Shown here in pieces: positions 1 through 8,713 of a stretch of 20,873 bases of DNA. Where the stretch lies: assembly GCA_900543445.1 (NCBI GenBank), contig UQRC01000042.1, positions 1 through 20,873 on the forward strand, read 5' to 3'. The notes below the pieces were generated by a model. That model ran no database searches and had not been told where the DNA came from. It was given only the letters and a program-made list of their open reading frames with translations. The DNA is from an uncultured Lachnobacterium sp. (GTDB lineage: Bacteria > Bacillota > Clostridia > Lachnospirales > Lachnospiraceae). Position 1 is the stretch's first letter, and each line of letters begins with the position of its first letter. The position numbers and the translations under genes were made by a program.

Positions 1-2
1 CT

Positions 3-131
3 TTCAAGCGTCATTATGGCGTTAAAGATTCGGGCAAGATCTTACCTGGACATGGTGGGATTTTAGATCGTTTTGACAGTATGATCATTACAGCGCCAAT
101 CATATATTATCTGGCGCTTCATATTCTGTAG
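3..131 (+). CDS. cdsA: Phosphatidate cytidylyltransferase, C-terminal end (partial)
   Basis: The window opens inside a gene; the last 42 codons are visible and end at TAG 129-131. They contain the family signature near the C-terminus: KR, then KDSG, then [10 protein letters not shown], which matches the CTP-transferase (CdsA) pattern K-R-x4-K-D-x-G...H-G-G-x-x-D-R-x-D. After it comes a short hydrophobic tail ending in YYLALHIL. The family makes CDP-diacylglycerol from CTP and phosphatidate in the membrane. The position directly upstream of dxr and rseP is the usual Firmicutes order, which supports the call. The start and most of the membrane helices lie outside the window. Confidence 0.93.
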   Translation, partial: FKRHYGVKDSGKILPGHGGILDRFDSMIITAPIIYYLALHIL

Positions 132-195
132 AGACACAGAATAGACATAAAAATCGGTTATTTTAAGAGAAACAATGGATGAAGAGGAATGCTTT

Positions 196-1368
196 ATGAA
201 TGAAATTTCTAAGGTGGACACACCTTTAAAGAAAATTTCCATACTCGGATCAACCGGATCCATTGGAACGCAAACTCTGGAAGTGGTTGCAGAGCATGGG
301 GATATTGAGGTGACAGCACTTGCGTGTGGAAGAAATATTAAGCTTCTTGAGGAACAGATGCGTCAGTTTCACCCAAAGCTTGTGGCAGTCGAGAACGAGA
401 AGCTGGCGGAAGAACTTCGCGTACGCACGTCGGATCTCGGAATTCCGGTTATGAGTGGGATGGACGGTTTGATTGCAGTTGCGACAGAAGAACATGCGCA
501 GATGGTTGTTACGGCGATTGTTGGTATGCTTGGTGTGCGTCCGACAATTGCTGCAATCGAAGCGCATAAGGATATCGCTTTGGCGAATAAGGAGACACTT
601 GTTACTGCGGGACATCTGATCATACCGCTCGCACAGAAATGTGGAGTGAAAATTCTTCCGGTGGATAGTGAGCACAGTGCAATCTTTCAGTCCCTGCAGG
701 GAAATGAACACAATGCGATTCATAAGATATTGCTGACTGCTTCCGGCGGACCGTTCCGGGGAAAAACAAAAGAAGAACTGAAAGAAATGCAGGTTGAGGA
801 TGCACTCAAACATCCAAACTGGAGCATGGGCCGCAAGGTTACGATTGATTCTTCTACTTTGGTCAATAAGGGACTTGAGGTGATGGAGGCAAAGTGGCTT
901 TTTGGTGTAGAATTGGATCGGATTGAAGTTGTGGTACACCCGCAGAGTGTGATCCACTCGGCGGTGGAGTACGAGGATGGCGCGGTGATTGCCCAGCTTG
1001 GCACGCCGGATATGCGTCTTCCGATTCAGTATGCACTCTATTATCCGGATCGTCGTACACTTTCCGGAAAGCGGCTGGATCTGTTTGTATTGCGTGAACT
1101 TACTTTTGAAAAACCGGATACAGATACTTTTAAGGGGCTTTCTCTTGCATTTGATGCGATGCGGCGCGGTGGAAATATTCCTACGGTCTTTAATGCTGCG
1201 AATGAGAAGGCAGTTGCATTATTTTTAGACCGGAAGATATCATATCTGCAGATTACAGATATGATTGAGGAAGCAATGACGCATAGTACATTTATCCCGC
1301 ATCCGAATGTGGAGGAAATTTTGGAAACAGAGCAGGAGACCTATAGATTTATAGGAGACAGGTGGTAA
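196..1368 (+). CDS. dxr: 1-deoxy-D-xylulose 5-phosphate reductoisomerase
   Basis: This is the second step of the MEP isoprenoid pathway: NADPH-dependent conversion of DXP to MEP. The ATG at 196 is preferred because GAGGAA (184-189) sits 6 bases upstream and the protein then enters the Rossmann fold directly. An in-frame ATG at 175 would add seven residues behind a weaker AAGAGA. From 196 the protein has 390 residues, normal for the family. Visible motifs are the NADPH loop GSTGSIG (residues 18-24), LANKET, the metal-binding DSEHS (D157, E159), TASGGPF, HPNWSMGRK, the NKGLEVMEAKWLF helix with E231, VHPQSVIHS and GTPDMRLPIQYAL. It lies 64 bases after cdsA, and its stop is 1 base from the rseP start, so it is co-transcribed with that gene. 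No anomalies are seen. Confidence 0.97.
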   Translation: MNEISKVDTPLKKISILGSTGSIGTQTLEVVAEHGDIEVTALACGRNIKLLEEQMRQFHPKLVAVENEKLAEELRVRTSDLGIPVMSGMDGLIAVATEEHAQMVVTAIVGMLGVRPTIAAIEAHKDIALANKETLVTAGHLIIPLAQKCGVKILPVDSEHSAIFQSLQGNEHNAIHKILLTASGGPFRGKTKEELKEMQVEDALKHPNWSMGRKVTIDSSTLVNKGLEVMEAKWLFGVELDRIEVVVHPQSVIHSAVEYEDGAVIAQLGTPDMRLPIQYALYYPDRRTLSGKRLDLFVLRELTFEKPDTDTFKGLSLAFDAMRRGGNIPTVFNAANEKAVALFLDRKISYLQITDMIEEAMTHSTFIPHPNVEEILETEQETYRFIGDRW

Positions 1369-1369
1369 T

Positions 1370-2419
1370 TTGAATATAGTTAGTTTGATCATAGCGTTAC
1401 TGATTTTCAGTGTTATTGTAATTTTTCATGAGCTGGGACATTTCTGGCTCGCAAAGGCAAATGGAATAAGAGTGAATGAGTTCTCACTGGGGCTTGGACC
1501 TACGATTGTCGGCTTTACAAAGGGGGAGACAAAGTATTCTATCAAGCTGCTTCCGTTCGGTGGCGCGTGTATGATGGAAGGTGAAGATGAAGAGTCCTCC
1601 GATGATCGAGCCTTTGGCAAGAAGTCGGTTTGGGCACGTATGAGTGTTGTTTTTGCAGGACCGTTTTTCAATTTCATTATGGCGTTTGTATGTGCGTTTA
1701 TTCTGATGAGCTGCATCGGATATGATAAACCGGTGCTTACAGGAGTGATTGATGGATACGCTGCGGATGAGGCTGGTCTTCAGGCTGGTGATGAAATCGT
1801 GAAAATGAATCATTTTTCGGTGCATTTCTGTCGTGAGATCAGTGCTTATGCAACTTTTCATGCAGGAGAAGCGGTTGAGGTAACCTACCTTCGTGATGGA
1901 AAGAAGCAGACTGCAACACTTACACCGAAGTATGATGAGGAGAATGGACGTTATCTGTATGGATTTGAGTACACCGGTCAGGCACGTGTCAAAGGCAATG
2001 TACTTACGAATATTAAGAACAGTTTCTATGAGCTGCGTTACTGGATCTATTCTACAGTGGAGAGCCTTAAGATGCTTGTAACCAGACAGGTTTCCGTCAA
2101 TCAGATGAGCGGACCGGTCGGCATTGTGAAAAGTATCGGTGATACGTATTCTCAGTCGGTTTCGAATGATGGCTATTATTATGCAATTATGAACATGTTA
2201 AACTGGACGATTCTGCTGTCTGCAAACCTAGGCGTGATGAATCTTCTGCCGCTTCCGGCTTTGGATGGAGGTCGTCTTGTGTTTTTGATCGTGGAGGCAA
2301 TCCGTGGAAAGAAGATTGATCCGAACAAAGAAGGCTTTGTGCATGCAATTGGAATTCTCTTGTTGTTCGCATTAATGTTCATCGTTATGTTCAATGATAT
2401 TCGAAAATTATTTATGTAG
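1370..2419 (+). CDS. rseP: RseP/RasP-type site-2 zinc metalloprotease
   Basis: An intramembrane protease (M50B) that in relatives cleaves anti-sigma factors and leftover signal peptides. Translation starts at TTG 1370, one base after the dxr stop, with AGGTGG (1360-1365) just upstream; no better ATG precedes the conserved N-terminus. The first helix carries the zinc-binding HELGH (H20, E21, H24). One PDZ domain spans roughly residues 105-185, including the carboxylate-binding-loop region GLQAGDEIVKMN. The third metal ligand lies in the C-terminal motif PLPALDGGRL (D299), followed by a final hydrophobic helix. The 349-residue length with a single PDZ fits Gram-positive members. The TTG start and tight coupling to dxr suggest modest, translationally linked expression. 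Confidence 0.95.
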   Translation: MNIVSLIIALLIFSVIVIFHELGHFWLAKANGIRVNEFSLGLGPTIVGFTKGETKYSIKLLPFGGACMMEGEDEESSDDRAFGKKSVWARMSVVFAGPFFNFIMAFVCAFILMSCIGYDKPVLTGVIDGYAADEAGLQAGDEIVKMNHFSVHFCREISAYATFHAGEAVEVTYLRDGKKQTATLTPKYDEENGRYLYGFEYTGQARVKGNVLTNIKNSFYELRYWIYSTVESLKMLVTRQVSVNQMSGPVGIVKSIGDTYSQSVSNDGYYYAIMNMLNWTILLSANLGVMNLLPLPALDGGRLVFLIVEAIRGKKIDPNKEGFVHAIGILLLFALMFIVMFNDIRKLFM

Positions 2420-2439
2420 TTATGGGATGAGGTAAAAGT

Positions 2440-3495
2440 ATGACTAGACATAAAACAAAAGAAGTGCGGATTGGAAATTGTGTGATTGGTGGAAATAACC
2501 CGATTGCCATCCAATCGATGACCAATACGCATACGGAAGATGTGGATGCTACCGTCAAACAGATCAGGCAGCTTACGAAGGCAGGATGTGAGATCATCCG
2601 CTGCGCAGTTCCTACGATGGAAGCTGCGAAAGCGCTCACAGAAATTAAGAAGCAGATTACAATTCCACTCGTTGCGGATATTCATTTTGATTACAAATTG
2701 GCGCTTGCGGCAATGGAGTATGGTGCGGACAAGATCCGGATCAATCCGGGAAATATCGGAAGCAGCGATCGTGTGAAGGCTGTTGTAGATGAGGCAAAGG
2801 CGCGTAATATTCCGATTCGTGTCGGAGTCAACAGCGGTTCGCTGGAGAAGAATCTGGTAGAAAAGTACCATGGTGTGACCGCGGAAGGATTAGTGGAGAG
2901 TGCTTTGGACAAAGTCGCGATGATTGAGGATATGGGGTATGACAATCTGGTCATCAGTATTAAATCCTCGGATGTTATGATGTGTGTGAAAGCGCATGAA
3001 CTGATCGCAGATCAGACGGATCATCCACTGCATGTCGGTATTACGGAGGCCGGCACCATCATCAGCGGTAATATCAAGTCTTCGATCGGACTTGGATTAA
3101 TCTTAAATCAGGGAATCGGAGATACAATCCGCGTATCACTTACCGGAGATCCGCTGGAGGAGATTAAGTCGGCGAAGCTGATCCTTCGCACACTTGGACT
3201 TCGCAAAGGAGGAATTGAGGTTGTGTCCTGCCCGACCTGTGGAAGAACGAAGATTGATCTGATCGGACTTGCCAATCAGGTAGAGACGATGGTAGCAGAG
3301 TTCCCGCTTGATATCAAGGTGGCTGTCATGGGATGTGTGGTCAACGGACCGGGAGAGGCGAAAGAAGCGGATCTTGGAGTTGCCGGAGGAATCGGTGAGG
3401 GACTGATCATCAAGCATGGTGAGGTATTTAAGAAGGTGCCGGAGGACCAGTTGCTGGATGCACTGCGTTTTGAATTAGAACATTGGGGGCAGTAA
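2440..3495 (+). CDS. ispG: 4-hydroxy-3-methylbut-2-en-1-yl diphosphate synthase (flavodoxin)
   Basis: A [4Fe-4S] enzyme of the MEP pathway that reductively converts ME-cPP to HMBPP. The 351-residue protein begins TRHKTKEVRIGNCVIGG and has an N-terminal TIM barrel with AIQSMTNT, VADIHFDYKLAL and RINPGNIG. The C-terminal domain holds the three cluster cysteines: C264 and C267 in SCPTCGRT, and C299 in MGCVVNGPGEA. The conserved glutamate of GPGEAKEADLG follows. The start is ATG 2440 behind GATGAGG. It lies 20 bases after rseP and 1 base before polC. With dxr, two MEP enzymes share one transcript. Confidence 0.97.
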   Translation: MTRHKTKEVRIGNCVIGGNNPIAIQSMTNTHTEDVDATVKQIRQLTKAGCEIIRCAVPTMEAAKALTEIKKQITIPLVADIHFDYKLALAAMEYGADKIRINPGNIGSSDRVKAVVDEAKARNIPIRVGVNSGSLEKNLVEKYHGVTAEGLVESALDKVAMIEDMGYDNLVISIKSSDVMMCVKAHELIADQTDHPLHVGITEAGTIISGNIKSSIGLGLILNQGIGDTIRVSLTGDPLEEIKSAKLILRTLGLRKGGIEVVSCPTCGRTKIDLIGLANQVETMVAEFPLDIKVAVMGCVVNGPGEAKEADLGVAGGIGEGLIIKHGEVFKKVPEDQLLDALRFELEHWGQ

Positions 3496-3496
3496 T

Positions 3497-6400
3497 ATGG
3501 CAAAGCCTTTTAAGGAGGCATTCCCGACTCTGTCATTGGATGCGGAGCTCGAGAGTCTGTTAGAGACAACGGAAGTAACGAAAATAGGTGCGAATCATGA
3601 TCACGATCATATTCGCATTTATTTGCGTGCAAAAAGACTGATCTTTAAAAAGAATATATGGAAACTCGAGGAGGCGATCACCTCACAGATCTTTAAGAAT
3701 CAGAATGTCTCGGTCAAAATTATCGAGACATTCGAACTGTCGGAACAGTACACGCCACAGACCTTGATGGAGGTGTACAAGGACAGTATTCTGGATGAAT
3801 TAAATGCGTACAGTGTGCTTGAATACAATCTTCTTCGTACGGCCGAGATGGAGTTCGACCAGCCGCATCATATGATCCTTACGATGGATGAGACGATCAT
3901 CGCGAAGACTCGTACCGATGAGATTCTGGAGTTTCTGGAAAAAGTCGTGTGTGAACGATGTGGCATGAATCTTGTTATCCAGACGGAATTCAGAAAGCCG
4001 AAGGAGAGCAAGTACCGCAAAAATTCAGAAAAGCAGATTGCACAGGAAGTAGCAAGTATCTTAGAGCGCACCAAGTTTGCAGTCATGGGAGATGAGGGAG
4101 AACCGGCAAATAAACCGGAGGACAACGTCGAATCTTCAAAAGGGACTGCTACATCGAGTGAAATTGTCGAAAAAACTACAACAACAGCAACTCGTCCTGC
4201 AAAGAAAACGGAAAATGCAGGAAATGCTGCGAAAAAGAAGACTTTCGAGAAGAAGGGCGAGTTCCGCAAGAAATTTGATTATGACAATAGCAAGAAGTCG
4301 ATGAATCCGGATGTGATCTATGGACGGGACTTTGAAGAGGAGCCGATGGATATCGAGAAGATCGATGGTCCGATCGGTGAAGTTGTCATTCATGGAAAGA
4401 TTCTGTCGGTAGATACCAGAGAGATTCGTAATGAGAAGACGATCATCATTTTCTCAATCACGGACTTTACCGATACGATCGTGCTAAAGATATTTGCGCG
4501 AAATGATGATGTAAAGGACTTGCTGAAAGAAATCAGTGGGGGTAAGTTTGTTAAGGTCAAGGGTGTTGCGACCATTGATAAATTTGATAGTGAGCTGACG
4601 ATCGGTTCAATCGTCGGAATCAAGAAGAGTTCTGATTTTACGACGATTCGTATGGACAACAGTGCGGAGAAACGAGTGGAACTTCACTGCCATACCAAGA
4701 TGAGTGATATGGACGGCGTGTCGGATGTCAAGGATATCGTAAAACGCGCGATGAAATGGGGACATAAGGCGATCGCAATCACGGATCACGGTGATGTGCA
4801 GGCGTTCCCGGATGCCAACCATACGGTAAGTCCGGATGATGATTTCAAGGTGATCTATGGCGTTGAGGCATATCTGGTTGACGATCTGAAAGGTATTGTT
4901 ACGGACAGCCGGAACCAGTCGCTGCAGGCGGATTATGTTGTATTTGACTTAGAGACGACCGGATTTAGTCCTGAGACGAACCGGATTATTGAGATTGGCG
5001 CAGTTAAGGTACAAAACGGTGCGATCGTCGATCGTTTTTCGACGTTTGTTAATCCGGAGGTCCCGATTCCGTTTCGCATTGAGCAGCTGACATCTATTAG
5101 AGACGATATGGTGATCGATGCACCGGTGATCGAGGACATTCTTCCAAAATTTATGGAATTCTGTGATGGCTGTATCATGGTCGCACACAATGCAGATTTT
5201 GATATGAGTTTCATTAAGAAGAACTGTATGCGACAGGGAATCGAATGCAATCCGACGATTGTCGATACGGTCGGACTGGCGCGAGTTCTGCTTTCGAATC
5301 TGAACCGGTTTAAACTGGATACGGTTGCCAAGGCACTTGGCGTATCACTCGATAACCACCATCGTGCGGTCGATGATGCGGCATGTACTGCAGAGATTTT
5401 TGTGAAATTTATTACGATGCTTGAGGAACGTGGTGTGACAACGCTTGATCAGGTCAATGAGATGGCATCCGCCTCGGTGGAAAATATTCAGAAGATGCCG
5501 ACGTACCATGCCATCATTTTGGCAACCTGCGACCAGGGACGCACCAATCTGTATCGCCTTGTCTCGCTGGCACATATCAAGTATTACCATAAGAGACCGC
5601 GAATCCCTAAGAGTGAGTTCTTAAAATACAGGGACGGACTTCTGATCGGCTCGGCGTGTGAGGCGGGAGAGCTGTACCGTGCAATCCTAAATGGAAGACC
5701 GGAAGAAGAAATTTCAAGACTGGTTGACTTCTACGATTATCTTGAGATCCAGCCGCTCGGTAACAATGCCTTCCTTGTCCGTGATGAAGATTCGCCGATT
5801 GCATCGAATGACGATCTGATTGAAATCAACAAGAAGATCGTGCGTCTCGGAGAAGAATTTCATAAGCCGGTTGTTGCAACGTGTGATGTGCATTTCCTGG
5901 ATCCGGATGATGAGATTTATCGTAGGATCATCATGACGGGACAGGGCTTTAAGGATGCGGATGATCAGGCTCCGCTTTATCTTCGTACAACGGAGGAGAT
6001 GCTGAAAGAATTTGAATATCTTGGCAGCGCGAAAGCGGAGGAAGTCGTCATTACCAATACGAACCGGATTGCAGACATGTGTGAGCGCATCTCACCGGTT
6101 CGTCCGGACAAGTGTCCGCCGGTTATCGAGAATTCGGATCAGATGCTCAGGGACATCTGTTACAACAAGGCACACAAAATGTACGGAGATCCGCTTCCGG
6201 AGATCGTGCAGGAACGTCTTGAGCGAGAACTGAATTCCATTATCAGCAATGGATATGCGGTTATGTATATTATTGCGCAGAAACTTGTGTGGAAATCCAA
6301 CGAGGATGGCTATCTGGTGGGATCGCGAGGATCTGTAGGCAGTTCGTTTGTTGCCACGATGTCCGGTATTACTGAGGTAAACCCGCTGCATGCACATTAT

Positions 6401-8029
6401 CTCTGCAAACATTGCCAGTACAGCGATTTTGATTCGGATCTGGTAAAGTCCTATTCGGGACGAGGCGGTTGTGATATGCCGGATAAGATCTGTCCGAGAT
6501 GTGGACGCCCGCTTTCGAAGGAAGGGTTTGATATTCCGTTCGAGACCTTCCTTGGATTTAAGGGAAACAAGGAGCCGGATATCGACTTAAACTTCTCCGG
6601 AGAGTACCAGAGTAAGGCACATAAATATACGGAGGTTATCTTCGGCGAGGGACAGACCTTTAAAGCCGGAACAATCGGTACGCTTGCGGATAAGACCGCA
6701 TTCGGTTATGTGAAGAATTATTATGAGGAGCGCGGAATCCACAAGCGCAACTGTGAGATTGACCGCATTGTCGGCGGTTGTGTCGGCGTGCGACGGACAA
6801 CCGGACAGCATCCGGGCGGAATCGTTGTTCTTCCGATGGGAGAGCAGATCTACACCTTTACACCGATCCAGCATCCGGCGAATGATATGACGGTTGATAT
6901 CACTACCACGCATTTTGATTATCATTCGATCGATCATAATCTGTTGAAGCTTGATATCCTCGGACACGATGATCCGACCATGATTCGTATGCTACAGGAT
7001 CTGACCGGTGTAGATCCGACCCAGATTCCGCTCGATGATCAGGCGGTTATGTCGCTTTTTCAGAATACATCGGCGCTTGGCATCTCGCCGGAAGATATTG
7101 ACGGCTGCCAGCTTGGTGCACTCGGTATCCCGGAGTTTGGTACAGACTTTGCGATGGGCATGTTGATTGATACACAGCCGAAGGAATTTTCGGATCTGAT
7201 CCGTATCGCAGGTCTGTCGCATGGTACGGATGTATGGCTCGGCAACGCGCAGACACTTATTCAGGAGAAAAAGGCGACCATTTCTACCGCTATCTGTACG
7301 CGAGATGATATTATGATCTACCTGATCAGTATGGGACTCGACTCGGAGGAGTCCTTTAAGATCATGGAGAATGTACGAAAAGGTATGGTTGCAAAAGGCA
7401 AATGTGATAAGTGGCCGGAATGGAAGCAGGATATGATCGACCACAATGTCCCGGACTGGTATATCTGGTCCTGTGAGAAAATCAAGTATATGTTCCCAAA
7501 GGCACACGCTGCGGCATATGTTATGATGGCATGGCGTATCGCGTACTGCAAGGTATTTTATCCTCTTGCATACTACGCAGCATATTTTTCCATCCGTGCG
7601 ACCGGATTCAGTTATGAGCTGATGTGTCAGGGAAAGGATACGCTTGAAGGATATATGCGCGATTACAAAAAGCGTAAAGATACGCTTTCCAAGAAGGAAC
7701 AGGATACGTTTAAGGATATGCGAATCGTGCAGGAGATGTATGCGAGAGGTTTCGAATTCCTCCCGATTGATATCTATTCTTCCCAGCCGCATCGTTTCCA
7801 GATCGTGGATGGAAAGCTGCTTCCTGCACTCAATACGATCGATGGTCTCGGCGATAATGCGGCGGTTGCGATCGCAGAGGCTGCAAAAGATGGTGTGTTC
7901 CTGTCGAAGGATGATTTCAGAGAGCGCACGAAGGTGTCGAAGACAACCATAGATCTGATGAGTGACCTTGGACTGTTTGGAGATATTCCGGAGTCAAACC
8001 AGTTATCGCTTTTTGACTTTGGTGCGTAG
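3497..8029 (+). CDS. polC: DNA polymerase III alpha subunit, PolC type
   Basis: The replicative leading-strand polymerase of low-GC Gram-positives, with built-in proofreading. At 1510 residues it is somewhat longer than the roughly 1440 of Bacillus. Order: N-terminal domain; a charged, Lys/Thr-rich low-complexity linker (about 200-270); OB fold (about 290-385); PHP domain opening at VELHCHTKMSDMDG (from 394), interrupted by a DEDDh exonuclease with FDLETTG (D484, E486), AHNADFD (D567) and HHRAVDDAA (H622, D626). The polymerase core has GSRGSVGSS (942-950), zinc-knuckle cysteines C970, C973, C999 and C1002, and catalytic EPDIDLNFSGEY (D1028, D1030). A helix-hairpin-helix (TIDGLGDNAAVAIAEA) follows, and the C-terminus ends NQLSLFDFGA, a textbook beta-clamp binding peptide. 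It starts 1 base after ispG. Confidence 0.98.
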   Translation: MAKPFKEAFPTLSLDAELESLLETTEVTKIGANHDHDHIRIYLRAKRLIFKKNIWKLEEAITSQIFKNQNVSVKIIETFELSEQYTPQTLMEVYKDSILDELNAYSVLEYNLLRTAEMEFDQPHHMILTMDETIIAKTRTDEILEFLEKVVCERCGMNLVIQTEFRKPKESKYRKNSEKQIAQEVASILERTKFAVMGDEGEPANKPEDNVESSKGTATSSEIVEKTTTTATRPAKKTENAGNAAKKKTFEKKGEFRKKFDYDNSKKSMNPDVIYGRDFEEEPMDIEKIDGPIGEVVIHGKILSVDTREIRNEKTIIIFSITDFTDTIVLKIFARNDDVKDLLKEISGGKFVKVKGVATIDKFDSELTIGSIVGIKKSSDFTTIRMDNSAEKRVELHCHTKMSDMDGVSDVKDIVKRAMKWGHKAIAITDHGDVQAFPDANHTVSPDDDFKVIYGVEAYLVDDLKGIVTDSRNQSLQADYVVFDLETTGFSPETNRIIEIGAVKVQNGAIVDRFSTFVNPEVPIPFRIEQLTSIRDDMVIDAPVIEDILPKFMEFCDGCIMVAHNADFDMSFIKKNCMRQGIECNPTIVDTVGLARVLLSNLNRFKLDTVAKALGVSLDNHHRAVDDAACTAEIFVKFITMLEERGVTTLDQVNEMASASVENIQKMPTYHAIILATCDQGRTNLYRLVSLAHIKYYHKRPRIPKSEFLKYRDGLLIGSACEAGELYRAILNGRPEEEISRLVDFYDYLEIQPLGNNAFLVRDEDSPIASNDDLIEINKKIVRLGEEFHKPVVATCDVHFLDPDDEIYRRIIMTGQGFKDADDQAPLYLRTTEEMLKEFEYLGSAKAEEVVITNTNRIADMCERISPVRPDKCPPVIENSDQMLRDICYNKAHKMYGDPLPEIVQERLERELNSIISNGYAVMYIIAQKLVWKSNEDGYLVGSRGSVGSSFVATMSGITEVNPLHAHYLCKHCQYSDFDSDLVKSYSGRGGCDMPDKICPRCGRPLSKEGFDIPFETFLGFKGNKEPDIDLNFSGEYQSKAHKYTEVIFGEGQTFKAGTIGTLADKTAFGYVKNYYEERGIHKRNCEIDRIVGGCVGVRRTTGQHPGGIVVLPMGEQIYTFTPIQHPANDMTVDITTTHFDYHSIDHNLLKLDILGHDDPTMIRMLQDLTGVDPTQIPLDDQAVMSLFQNTSALGISPEDIDGCQLGALGIPEFGTDFAMGMLIDTQPKEFSDLIRIAGLSHGTDVWLGNAQTLIQEKKATISTAICTRDDIMIYLISMGLDSEESFKIMENVRKGMVAKGKCDKWPEWKQDMIDHNVPDWYIWSCEKIKYMFPKAHAAAYVMMAWRIAYCKVFYPLAYYAAYFSIRATGFSYELMCQGKDTLEGYMRDYKKRKDTLSKKEQDTFKDMRIVQEMYARGFEFLPIDIYSSQPHRFQIVDGKLLPALNTIDGLGDNAAVAIAEAAKDGVFLSKDDFRERTKVSKTTIDLMSDLGLFGDIPESNQLSLFDFGA

Positions 8030-8392
8030 GCAAATTAAGGCTTGACGTGAATTCTCAGAGTTACGGCATCGGACCATATGATTATTTTATCGAAAAAATA
8101 GGAAAATCAGCTTCGGACTTGATTTCAGATAGACAACAACAAGTTGTTTTGTTTGTGCTATTAGCGGACACAATGGAACACCGAATCAGTTTCCTATTTG
8201 TTTCGAAAAATAAGTATGGCTCCGATGCCTGTAGCATGAAAAGTTTGGTCATTGAAATCATTCTCAGATCCTGTTATTTGAATAAGCTTACTGCTAATTT
8301 CCTTTTTTATTTTTGAATCCGGTATCTATGTATTAAAAATGCTTATCTGATGTACGACAAAAATTTGCCCCCATAGTAGATTAAGAGAATTG

Positions 8393-8450
8393 ACGCGCGG
8401 TGTTATTTTACAAGTAAATGTAAGATTTCTCCGCGCGTGATTTATTTCTT
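8393..8450 (+). terminator. Possible stem-loop terminator downstream of polC
   Basis: ACGCGCGG (8393-8400) pairs perfectly with CCGCGCGT (8431-8438). The 30-base loop contains a second small stem, TTAC (8408-8411) with GTAA (8414-8417). T-rich sequence (TGATTTATTTCTTTT) follows. The GC-rich arms stand out in AT-rich surroundings. The long loop and imperfect T-tract make termination plausible rather than certain. Confidence 0.4.
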
Positions 8451-8494
8451 TTCCCTCCGTCCGACAAACTGACCCTGAGAGAAAATTTGACTAT

Positions 8495-8528
8495 TAGGTC
8501 ATGGAAAAATAGGAAGGGTCATGACCTA
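8495..8528. repeat. 9-bp perfect inverted repeat with GGTCATGACC palindrome
   Basis: TAGGTCATG (8495-8503) is the exact reverse complement of CATGACCTA (8520-8528), with a 16-base spacer. The right arm is part of a 10-bp perfect palindrome, GGTCATGACC (8517-8526). A further pair, TGACCA (8574-8579) and TGGTCA (8599-8604), and a lone TGACC (8470-8474) lie nearby. This looks like operator DNA for a dimeric regulator, but no specific regulator can be named. Confidence 0.5.
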
Positions 8529-8534
8529 CACGGG

Positions 8535-8540
8535 TATAAT
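8535..8540 (+). promoter_or_regulatory. Candidate -10 box (TATAAT) without a -35
   Basis: A perfect TATAAT sits here, but the position where a -35 should be (8512-8517) reads GGAAGG and abuts the GGTCATGACC palindrome at 8517-8526. An activator-dependent or repressed promoter would look like this, but a chance hexamer in AT-rich DNA is also possible. Confidence 0.3.
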
Positions 8541-8624
8541 GAAAAACAAGTCATAGAGAAACCGGAAACCGCATGACCAGAAAAGAAAAGTGAAAACTTG
8601 GTCAAGAGGAAGACTGCAATCTGC

Positions 8625-8653
8625 TTATCATTTTGAGTTGCTTGTGTTATACT
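8625..8653 (+). promoter_or_regulatory. Candidate extended -10 promoter for the fibronectin-like secreted protein
   Basis: TTATCA (8625-8630), a 17-base spacer, then TATACT (8648-8653) preceded by TG one base upstream (TGTTATACT), the extended -10 form. Transcription would start near 8660, leaving a leader of about 50 bases before the ATG at 8714. Confidence 0.5.
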
Positions 8654-8713
8654 TTGGTTCATGGTATGAGCCTACAATTTATACTTACAGAAGAACATGG
8701 AGGATTAGCTTTA

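Larger units (their letters stand above)
8030..8713. other. Long intergenic stretch with inverted repeats, no convincing gene
   Basis: This 684-base gap separates the housekeeping operon from the secreted-protein island. It is AT-rich. A GTG-initiated 89-codon frame (8047-8316) exists, but it has only a weak AAGG upstream, an odd composition and no recognisable motif, so I do not call it a gene. No clear terminator directly follows polC. From 8393 onward the stretch contains a possible terminator-like stem, a cluster of GGTCA/TGACC repeats and two promoter-like sequences, listed separately. A regulatory region or the remains of a decayed gene are both possible. Confidence 0.6.

Noticed and set aside
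250..957. Long minus-strand frame inside dxr
   Set aside because: Antisense to conserved dxr motifs; composition typical of a reverse-frame shadow.
6992..7792. Long minus-strand frame inside polC
   Set aside because: It lies fully antisense to well-conserved polC sequence, and its product is rich in His, Arg, Ile and Cys without motifs; a shadow of codon bias.
8047..8316. GTG-started 89-codon frame after polC
   Set aside because: Weak ribosome binding site, AT-rich codons unlike the flanking genes, no recognisable motif; more likely chance or decayed DNA.
8633..8713. Upstream TTG start for the fibronectin-like protein
   Set aside because: It overlaps the extended -10 promoter and would spoil the signal peptide; GGAGGA fits ATG 8714.
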